Assembly: GCA_023807065.1 (NCBI GenBank)
Contig: JAJJLU010000836.1
Location: forward strand, 1-17,152
DNA length: 17,152 nucleotides
Source of the DNA: Isotricha intestinalis
Taxonomy: Eukaryota > Ciliophora > Litostomatea > Vestibuliferida > Isotrichidae
Direction: 5' to 3'
Part shown: positions 1-8,300 of the stretch, piece after piece
Layout: each line of letters begins with the position of its first letter
Numbering within the stretch: position 1 is the stretch's first letter
Made by a program: the position numbers and the translations under genes
Notes under the pieces: generated by a model
The model's database searches: none
What the model was told of the DNA's origin: nothing
The model's input: the letters and a program-made list of their open reading frames with translations, nothing else

Positions 1-88
1 CCCAATCCCCAATCCCCAATCCCCAATCCCCAATCCTCAATCCCCAATCCCCAATCCCCAATCCCCAATCCCCACTCCCCAATCCCCA
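1..88. repeat. Telomeric repeat tract, unit CCCCAAT
   Basis: The tract is an uninterrupted array of 7-base units CCCCAAT, starting with a partial unit (bases 1-6) and ending with CCCCA at 84-88, where AT-rich unique sequence begins. Two units carry single-base variants: CCTCAAT at 35-41 and CCCCACT at 70-76. The C-rich strand runs 5' to 3' inward from the left end, which is the orientation of a true chromosome end whose G-rich strand, (ATTGGGG)n, would form the 3' overhang. The unit resembles the Tetrahymena-type CCCCAA repeat with an added T. The array is short, as on ciliate macronuclear chromosomes. An internal microsatellite is possible but unlikely, because the array starts at base 1. 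Confidence 0.93.
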
Positions 89-439
89 TATAAAAATCAA
101 ATTTTTCAGGATTATTTTTTACAATTAAAAAATTAAATAAATTTGATTCATGATTAAAACCTTTTTTTGAATTAATTTTTGCTGTATTATGTTTAATAAA
201 TTTAAAGTAATATCCAATTAAATATATATATTTACTATTTTAAAAGTATAATCAATAATAAAAATTATATATTCAATAAGATAAAGGTACCTTGCTTTAT
301 TAAAATCTTTGATTTTATATAAATAATTCAATAAAGTTTAAAATAGTTTTATCAAAAAACTCTTTATAATCTTAATTATTATAATTTTTTATATTTCAAA
401 ACAATTTTAAAACTAAATTTTTTTAAAATAAATAAAATT
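89..439. other. Gene-free subtelomeric spacer
   Basis: This is very AT-rich sequence between the telomere and the stop codon of the UEV gene. Neither strand has a convincing reading frame, tRNA or repeat. It probably contains the 3' untranslated region and transcription end of the UEV gene, which points toward the telomere. The only structure noticed is the 10-base palindrome at 284-293. Confidence 0.6.
284..293. repeat. 10-base perfect palindrome in the subtelomere
   Basis: AAGGTACCTT reads the same on both strands and is a locally GC-richer island in nearly pure A/T sequence. The flanks extend the symmetry only imperfectly. It lies in the presumed 3' flank of the UEV gene. It may be chance or a protein-binding or end-processing site; nothing further supports a role. 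Confidence 0.4.
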
Positions 440-856
440 TTAAAATCTACTTCCCTCAGGTGGTTGTTTTAATTTAGTAAGTGATTTTTCCATTTCGACT
501 TTAATAGCTTGTAAATAAGATTCAATAGTACAATCTCTATTCCAACTTTTTAAAATATTTAAAGAATTAGGAAGAATTTCTCCATTGCTTTGATTTACAC
601 ATGGTATATTAATTTTTGTAACAAATTTAACTTTGGGAGGAACTTTAGGATAATTTTCATCACAAACAATTTTTAACTCATATAACATACCATTATTTGC
701 AAGAATACTTCCATTCCATTTTGTAAATGTATTATCTTCTGGATCTTCTAACCCATATGATACTATTCCATCTCCTTCTTTTTCTAATTCTGCAAGAAGT
801 CTGAAAGTTCTTGGGACATATGGTTCATGAATGATTGAACCTTTATCTTTATCCAT
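440..856 (-). CDS. MMS2: Ubiquitin-conjugating enzyme variant (UEV, Mms2/Uev1 family)
   Basis: This is a 138-residue protein covering a complete UBC fold, the usual length for Mms2/Uev1. Family hallmarks are PRTFRLLAELE at residues 15-25, YGLEDPED at 34-41, the YP...PP...VKFVTKIN stretch at 69-83 and the C-terminal QPPEG at 131-135. The catalytic cysteine of a working E2 is missing: the segment that would hold it reads NSLNILKSW (97-105). The cysteines at 65, 86 and 109 are not at the active-site position. In other eukaryotes such variants pair with Ubc13 to build K63-linked ubiquitin chains for DNA-damage tolerance and signalling, in nucleus and cytosol. That role is inferred here. The ATG is followed directly by a normal UEV N-terminus, there is no intron, and the stop is TAA. 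The gene lies 154 bases downstream of the flippase gene on the same strand and is the first gene from the telomere. Confidence 0.93.
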   Translation of the reverse strand: MDKDKGSIIHEPYVPRTFRLLAELEKEGDGIVSYGLEDPEDNTFTKWNGSILANNGMLYELKIVCDENYPKVPPKVKFVTKINIPCVNQSNGEILPNSLNILKSWNRDCTIESYLQAIKVEMEKSLTKLKQPPEGSRF

Positions 857-1010
857 TTTTTATATATAATTTTTTTTTTTTAAATTTGTAAATTAGAGTT
901 TCAAATTTTATTTTTTTAATTATTTAAAATTTAAATTAAAATAATTAGATTATTGGTTTTTTTATTTATTAAATAAATATTATACCCAAAATAATTTACA
1001 AATGATATTG

Positions 1011-4000
1011 TTAAATATTTATATCTATTTCTTCTAATTCAATTTCTTCAATATGATGTTTTTTCTTTTTTTCAACATTAATAATAGAATCATCTACAAG
1101 ATTAATTTTTTTAAATTCTTCTTCAGAAAGAGTTCTAAAATCACGTTCACATCCACAAAATTTGATGACCATATTAATTCCTAAATCCATTGCAATACAA
1201 ATCAAAATAATACAAAACATTTTCAAATAATAAACATTTTGATAAACCATTTTATCAAAATTCCCAAAATTATAAAAGTTAGGATATTTACTCATAAAAA
1301 ACACAAAAACATAATATGAAACAACAGAAATTAAAACAAGGAAAAAACCAATAAAAGTATAATTATAAGTAGTTTGAATGACTTTAACGTTAACAATAAT
1401 AACAACTGCAGAATAACAAATAGTTCCAGCTAATTTCAAATCTTGAGTATCTCCATTTAAATTATAAGGCTGTAAAACCATTTTAAAAGTAAAGATATAT
1501 AACACAATAGCTTGAGAAAAACCATAAAAAATCCATTTCCAAAATCTCTTATATCCAAATAATTTCCCATAAATACCTTGTCTGTAATAATGAGGATTAT
1601 TCATAAAAGTAGTATCTTTAAATTGTTGATCATAAATCCCAAACCAAATAATAGGATAAGCTGCAAAAGCAATATTATAAAATTGATATATCCAAGGTTC
1701 ATAAATCGTTTGTCCACTAAATAATGAATCGAAACCTAATAAAAATTGGGGAATAACAAATAAAAAATTTTTATAAAAATTATAGCAAACAATAAATGAA
1801 TTTTTTCTATAACTTTCTCTACCATGAAAAAAAAGAAGTCTTTTTAAAGATTTAAATTGTCCAATTGCATAATCACTAGCTCTTGCAGCTTGTTTACCTT
1901 CAATTCCCATAATTCCAACTCCAATATGTGCTGCTGTTATCATGTTTACGTCATTAGCTCCATCTCCTATTGCTAATGTCGTTATATTATTTTCTCTATT
2001 TTTTATTAAATTTACCATTTTTGCCTTTTGGATTGGAGTCACTCTACTACATATTATACTATTACATCTCATTGAAAGTTCATAAAATGCATTTTGAAGA
2101 GTTGAATCTTCTGTTATTAGATTTAATTCATTTTGAGATATTATTATTGCAAATTTTTTATTTGATATATTTTCATTATTATTATTTATTAGGTTATTTT
2201 CATAGAATGAATTATATTTTTTTATATATTTGTTGATTTGATACGTTAATGTTTTTATTGTGGAATTTTCTTCAAACTCAAATATTGTAAAATTTTCATC
2301 ATTTATTAATTTACAACTATATGCTATTGATTTTGCAGTTTCTTTTTTATCTCCTGTTAATACCCAAACTTTTATTCCTGCCTCAATAAATGATTCTAAA
2401 ACTTCGTCTAATTCATCTTGTAATTCATCTTCAATTCCTGTTATTCCTAATAGTATTAAATTATCTTCTACTTTATCTGCTAAAATATTTAACATTTTAT
2501 TTTTTAAATATGTATTTATTTGGGCTTTTTTATATTCTTTATATATAATTTTATATGTCTCTTCATCTATTTCTTTATATGCAATCATTAATGTTCTTAA
2601 ACCTTCATGAGCATAATCTAGAATTTTTTTATTTATAAAGGTTATATTTTGATCTTCATTATTTAGCCTTTCTGAAATGACATTATCTGCTCCTTTAATA
2701 AATAATCTTATTTTATTATCTGGACATTTTAATATAACACTCATTCTCTTTCTTTCAGAAGAATATTCAAATTGAATCAATTGTTTATACGCTTTTTTAT
2801 TATTATATTGGTCTAATATAAAAATATTATTATCTATATCTCTCCCTGAAAAAATATATTTATAATATCTAGCACAATTAACAAAAGCAACTTCATCAGG
2901 GGAAGAACCTTGATAAACTAATTTCTTTTCATTTTCAAACTTATTATCATCAATTAATACACTATGACAAGTAGATAAACAAGTAAAAAATAAATCTAAA
3001 AGTTCATTATTATTCTTATTGAAATCATTAAAAATTTCTTTATCATAAATATTAATATTAGTAATTTTCCCATAATCATCATTAAATTTAAACTCAAAAT
3101 TTAAATTCTCATCTCTTTTATCTCCATAAGATTTATTTCCAATACTCATTTTTTTAAATTCCATATAATTTTTAGTTAAAGTTCCAGTTTTATCACTAAA
3201 TATATATTTAACTTGTCCTAATTCTTCATTTAAAGTACTTGTTTGAACTTTTGCCATTTGTTTATTTGTTTTATCATAAATTTGGCAATCCCAAGAAATA
3301 AAAAAACCTTGAATATATTTTACCATTTCCATTGTAACTAAAAGAGAAATTGGGACTAAATTATTTAATAAAACAATCCAAGTTCCTAATCTTAACAAAA
3401 AATATTTTAAACCATAACTTTTAGATTTATTAATATAAGGTATTCTATTATATTCAGTGGAATTTAATATATAAACACTAAAACAAGCAGCAACTAAACC
3501 TAAAATTAACTGGAAAACAAAAATAAAAATTATTTGTTCATTCATTATTCCTTCAATTGATGAAATTTTTGTTCTGGCATTAGGTGAGTTTTTCATTATT
3601 TTAGTTTCATGTCCAACATAAACAACTAAAGCATAAATGAAATCAGTTTGTTTAAGAGAACATCCTCTTAATAAAAATGAATCAATTTCAATTGAAACAA
3701 TATTTTTATTATAATTTATTTTTTTAAAGTTATTATTTTGATTTACCCTTCCACTATTTATACTTAATGTTTCTTCTATTAAATCTGAATTTTTAATTTC
3801 TTCTTCAATTGAGTTGGTATTATTATTATTATCATTATTTTCTATAATATCTTCATCAAAATTAAAATAACCATTAAATTCATAAATGTATTCATTTGGT
3901 TGTTTTGTTACTAATTCTCCTTTTATATTTAATAATAAATTTAAATTATTTAAATTAGATGTTAAATCTATAAATTTTTTAATTGATTTTTTAAATTTTA

Positions 4001-4580
4001 AATTTGTTTCCCCATCTAAATTTTTTGTTTCTACAAAACAATTATGATTTTTATCACTTGAATTTAATAAAACACAATCAGCAGGAAAAAATTCATTATT
4101 ATTTACTTTAATTATACTACCTTTAGTTACATCTTTCCATTTTTTCTTTTCAAATTTAACTAAATCAGAATTAAAAATTAATATTTCTCTATTATTTTCA
4201 TCATCATCGCTTTTTTTTCTCTTCCAATCTTCATAAAAGTCTTTTATTCCATTTATTGAAACAACAATTAAAAGAGGCATTAATATAATTGGTTTACCAT
4301 CTGCATTTGAAATCTCTTTATAACATTGTAAAATTGCTATAACTAAAAAATATATATTTGACATTTTTGAAAATTGTTCGAATATTATTTTTGGAAAACA
4401 ATTATACCAAGTGTATCTTGAAGTTGAAATTTTATTATTAACTTGATAATACCTTTTTTTCTTTTTCTGAGTTAAATCTTTTCTATTACATTCTACTATA
4501 TAATTAGTTTCTTCTTTTTTAGACTCTGAAAAAGGAGAAAAAATTAAATAATTTGTTATACCTGATATAACATTGTCCAT
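1011..4580 (-). CDS. P4-type ATPase (phospholipid flippase)
   Basis: This 1,189-residue protein matches the length and order of P4-ATPases, which use ATP to move phospholipids such as phosphatidylserine to the cytosolic leaflet, usually with a CDC50 subunit. The N-terminal flippase signature (NNKISTSRY, then FEQFSKMSN) lies near residues 48-75. The actuator motif DGET is at 189-192. The P4-specific PISL of membrane helix 4 is at 410-413. The phosphorylated aspartate is D463 in DKTGT. The nucleotide domain has GSSPDE and KGAD (629-632). The hinge motif GDGANDV is at 872-878. About six hydrophobic helices follow, with FSGQ and a YNIAFAAYPII segment typical of the family. An Asn/Glu-rich insertion occupies about 243-290 of the actuator domain, and the tail is acidic (EEIELEEIDINI). 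All catalytic residues are present, so it should be active. Golgi/endosome or plasma-membrane location is family knowledge, not seen here. No intron is apparent; the stop is TAA. Confidence 0.96.
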   Translation of the reverse strand: MDNVISGITNYLIFSPFSESKKEETNYIVECNRKDLTQKKKKRYYQVNNKISTSRYTWYNCFPKIIFEQFSKMSNIYFLVIAILQCYKEISNADGKPIILMPLLIVVSINGIKDFYEDWKRKKSDDDENNREILIFNSDLVKFEKKKWKDVTKGSIIKVNNNEFFPADCVLLNSSDKNHNCFVETKNLDGETNLKFKKSIKKFIDLTSNLNNLNLLLNIKGELVTKQPNEYIYEFNGYFNFDEDIIENNDNNNNTNSIEEEIKNSDLIEETLSINSGRVNQNNNFKKINYNKNIVSIEIDSFLLRGCSLKQTDFIYALVVYVGHETKIMKNSPNARTKISSIEGIMNEQIIFIFVFQLILGLVAACFSVYILNSTEYNRIPYINKSKSYGLKYFLLRLGTWIVLLNNLVPISLLVTMEMVKYIQGFFISWDCQIYDKTNKQMAKVQTSTLNEELGQVKYIFSDKTGTLTKNYMEFKKMSIGNKSYGDKRDENLNFEFKFNDDYGKITNINIYDKEIFNDFNKNNNELLDLFFTCLSTCHSVLIDDNKFENEKKLVYQGSSPDEVAFVNCARYYKYIFSGRDIDNNIFILDQYNNKKAYKQLIQFEYSSERKRMSVILKCPDNKIRLFIKGADNVISERLNNEDQNITFINKKILDYAHEGLRTLMIAYKEIDEETYKIIYKEYKKAQINTYLKNKMLNILADKVEDNLILLGITGIEDELQDELDEVLESFIEAGIKVWVLTGDKKETAKSIAYSCKLINDENFTIFEFEENSTIKTLTYQINKYIKKYNSFYENNLINNNNENISNKKFAIIISQNELNLITEDSTLQNAFYELSMRCNSIICSRVTPIQKAKMVNLIKNRENNITTLAIGDGANDVNMITAAHIGVGIMGIEGKQAARASDYAIGQFKSLKRLLFFHGRESYRKNSFIVCYNFYKNFLFVIPQFLLGFDSLFSGQTIYEPWIYQFYNIAFAAYPIIWFGIYDQQFKDTTFMNNPHYYRQGIYGKLFGYKRFWKWIFYGFSQAIVLYIFTFKMVLQPYNLNGDTQDLKLAGTICYSAVVIIVNVKVIQTTYNYTFIGFFLVLISVVSYYVFVFFMSKYPNFYNFGNFDKMVYQNVYYLKMFCIILICIAMDLGINMVIKFCGCERDFRTLSEEEFKKINLVDDSIINVEKKKKHHIEEIELEEIDINI

Positions 4581-5321
4581 TTTTTATTTTTGTCAATTAA
4601 TTTGAAGGAATTAATTTAATATATATTTATGATGAGATTTTATAAATTATAAAATTATCAATTTTTTTGAAAAAAAATTTTCTTATTTTTAAATTGTTTT
4701 TCCTTTCAGCCCATTTATTTTTTAAAAATTGTATTAATTAAATATTATTAATTAACTTATTCATTAATATTTAGAATTCTAATGAATCATGAAGCACTTT
4801 ATTTTCCCAATGAAATAATAAGACCCTCTTCCAATATATCATTATTAATGAGAATTAGAACAATAAAAAAACATATGAAAGGTTTAAATGTTGTTTATTT
4901 TATCTTTTAAATAATAAAAACAAAATTTTATTTTCATAATCTGAAAATATCAATATATAAAACTAAAATTAATAACTCACCATTAGTAATACTTTTTAAG
5001 TATTTATTGGAAAAAAATAGCTTCAAAATACAAGAATTATGCTTATCCACTAAATAATATCTATTTCCTTGATAAGAATTTTTAAGAATAAAGAAAGCTA
5101 TTTTGGAGAAAAAATCAAATAAATTTATTTATAAATAAATTCAAATTATTTTTACTAAAAAAAATATTTTATATTTAATACAATTAATATAAAAAAATTA
5201 TTAAAAAAATACCATTATAATCAAAATAATTATAAAAATACAAAAAATAAAAATTCCATAAATAAATAAACGTACAAATTAAAAACCAAATAAAAAAAAT
5301 AATAAAAAATATAATAAAAAA
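4581..5321. promoter_or_regulatory. Divergent spacer between flippase and ferlin genes
   Basis: The flippase gene starts leftward at 4580 and the ferlin gene starts rightward at 5322, so these 741 bases must contain the promoters and 5' leaders of both. The last 150 bases before the ferlin ATG are almost pure A/T and rich in A runs, as before other start codons in this window. No promoter motif could be identified. The middle (about 4771-5128) is less AT-rich and holds coding-like frames, described separately. Confidence 0.55.
4900..5128 (-). pseudogene. Coding-like fragment with a possible 40-base intron
   Basis: On the minus strand an open stretch from 5128 to 4981 encodes a plausible protein segment containing YQGNRYYLVDKHNSC. 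It runs into a consensus-like donor, GTGAGT, at 4980. An acceptor TTTTCAG ends at 4941. Removing these 40 bases keeps the frame and adds YENKILFLLFKR before a TAA at 4900-4902, giving 62 codons. There is no ATG at its start, since a TAA precedes it at once. It is therefore either the remnant of a lost gene or an inner/last exon whose earlier exons I cannot see. I do not recognise the protein. Further along the same strand (4771-4842) another short frame encodes a coding-like peptide with LLFHWENKVLHD. The plus strand also has a 42-codon frame (4782-4910), so strand choice is uncertain. Confidence 0.28.
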
Positions 5322-8300
5322 ATGCTAAAAGATGAAATAAAAGAATATCTGATTCAAGTCACAATAATAGAAGCCCGTTGTTTAAAACCAAAAACTGATG
5401 GTGGATTAGCAAATCCCTTTGTAAAAATAAAATGTGGAAATCTTCCAGTTCAAGCAACAGAAGTAATAAAAGATAGATTAGAAGCAAATTGGAATCAATC
5501 ATTTACATTTGAAGGTATGAAATTAACAGAACAACAACTTCAAACAACAGATTTAGTAATTGAAGTATATTCCAAAAATAATTTTTTTCAAAATGATTTA
5601 ATTGGTCTTTACTCAATTGGTTTATCTACCTTATATAAAAACGCCAATCATGAATTTTATAATATGTGGGTTGTATTATATAATCAAGATGAAGATCCTG
5701 AAGAAGCTCAAGGTTATGTTTTATTAGATGCTTTTATTATTGGACCAGGTGATAGACCTCCAGTTCATGATAGAAATGAAAAAGTTAATCAAGATGTTGA
5801 AAATAATGAAGAAGTTAATATTGATGAAATGACTTTTGAACAATTAAGAGCTTATCAAGAAAAAATGCAAAGTTATCAAATTATAGGAAAACCTCATGTT
5901 GCTAGAAAAGGATTTCAATTAAGTTGTTATATATTTAAATGCGAGAATTTAGCTTTTTTTGGAGGAAAAAAACCAACTGCTTTTATTTCTGCAAGAGTAG
6001 CAGGTTTGGTTAGAAGGACAAAATCTGTCAATAAAAACCCTAGTCCGATATATAATCAAAAAATGCTATTTCCTTGCTTTTTTCCTTTTCTCAATGATAA
6101 AATATTACTTAGAATTTGGAATGAAAAAACTTCTTCAAGAGATGATTTTATTGCTAATATACCTGAAGTACAAAATAATAATGATTTCTTTAATTTATCT
6201 AAATTAGTTTCTATGGGAGGAAGAATGCCTGCAAAATGGGTTAATTTATATGGGATTCCTGAAGAAGAAAGAAATTCAACTTTTAAAGCAAAAGTTGTAC
6301 ATCCTAAAGAAGGTACAGCTTATATGGGAAGAATAATGTTAAGTTTTTCTTTATTATCTGCTGAAGTTCCTGTGTGCTCAACTTTACCATGTAATCCTTT
6401 TCATGAACAAGACCCACAAACATATAATTTATATTGTGATATATATACTCTTAAATATTTAAAAGAAGAACAATATGATATTGCAGTTTGGTGTGAGTGT
6501 AAAATTGGCCCTTATAGTACTGGTATAAATACCCAAAAAAAACCAAATAAGAAAGGTACAGTTAAATGGAATATAACAGAAAATACAAATGAAATTACTT
6601 TACCTTCAATAACACAAATTAACTTTCCTAAAGATTATGCTCAAGTTCCAGATATATTTATAAATTTATATACAGGATGTGGGGAAAAAGATTCAAAGAG
6701 AATTGGATATATTAGACTAAAAGCACTTACTGTAAATAGATGGACTAAAGATGCTACTCCAAGATGGTTACATTTTAAACCTTTAGATATGAATAAAGAT
6801 AGTCCAGGAAGTGTTTTAGTAAATTTACAATTTTCACCTTCAAGTGAATCTTCAAAAAGAATATTCAAACAAATGGGAATTTCAATGAAATATACATTGT
6901 ACTCTCATATTGTAAATGGATTTGAATTATGTCCTAAGTTAGAATCAAACAAAAAAGAAGTTTTTGAAACAAAAGTTCAAGTTGAATTAAATGACAGAAG
7001 TGAATGTACAAAATATAAAACTGGAAGATATCCTGTTTGGAATGAAATACTTAATTTTGTAATTGAAACTGACTGGAAATTAGACTTTACTCCTGACGTA
7101 GTTGTTACTTTATATAGGAGAGTTCCTAAAACTTTTAGTAAAGAATTAATTGATGAAGAAGTTGGAAGATTTACTGTTCCTGTTGTTTCAATTAAAAAAA
7201 TGAAAAAATATCCACATTATTTTAATTTAATATATAATAATGAAATTAATGGTCGATTAATGGCTATGTTTTTTATTGTTGAGGAAAAAGACAAAGCTAT
7301 TGGAAGTAAATTTGGAGCAATAAAACAAATATTAGATAAAATACAATTAGCTGATATTAAAATATTTACTCTTGGTTTTAGGAATTTAGATTTTAACCCT
7401 GATTATATTAATAATAAAACTAAATTTTCTGCATCTTTAAGTGATGAAAGTAATACAGTGTTTCCTGAAGAAAAGGATAATACTCCTCTTGAAAAATTTA
7501 ATCCAAAAGAAGAAAGTAATTATTTAAATTTGATTAATTGTTATGAATTTAAAGATGTTGAAATAAGAGGAGATGAAACTTTTCAAATATTTCCTTATGT
7601 TAAATTAAATTTAATTCATGAAAAAATGTTCTTTAATGAAGAAAGATTTATTATATTTAATGTAGATGAATTTGTTTCTACAGTAAGTGAACATCAAAAG
7701 AAAGTGTATAGAATATTATTTGAACAAAATTTAGGAGATACTTCATTAGCTCAAGAACAAAAAATTTTAGATAAAAATGTAGTTCCAGATGATTATATTG
7801 ATACAAAATATTTAGAAGAAGATGATGAGAACAAAAGTGAAAAATTAAATGAAAAAGATATTGAGGATAATATTGATATTTCAGTTCTTTTAGATAAACC
7901 TAAAATTGAAGAAGAAGAAGAACAAACATTTTTAGTTCAAAGAAATGATGGAGATGGAGATCAAGGTTCTTTAATGGCTAGATTAATATCAAATTATAAA
8001 AATATGGAAAAAGGAGAAGTTTTTTCCTTCGATTGTAAACCTAAAGACAAAGATGATGAAAAACAAAAAATGAAAATTTTAAGAAAAAAATATTATGCTG
8101 AAATAAGAGAATTAAGAAAAATTGAAAGACCAACTTTAGATCAAACTAATAGATTATTAGATTTAGAAGAACAATTCAGAGATGCTAAAAAACCACAAAT
8201 GAATGAAGCTATGTTTTATGGATTTGAAGATATATCTGATGCTTATAATTATGATAGAGATTTATATAAAGAAGATGTTTATGAAACTCATCCTGATATG

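Noticed and set aside
1970..2610. Two plus-strand open frames of 88 and 116 codons inside the flippase gene
   Set aside because: They are antisense to a highly conserved P4-ATPase, hydrophobic in the way expected of reversed Asn/Lys-rich coding sequence, and match no family.
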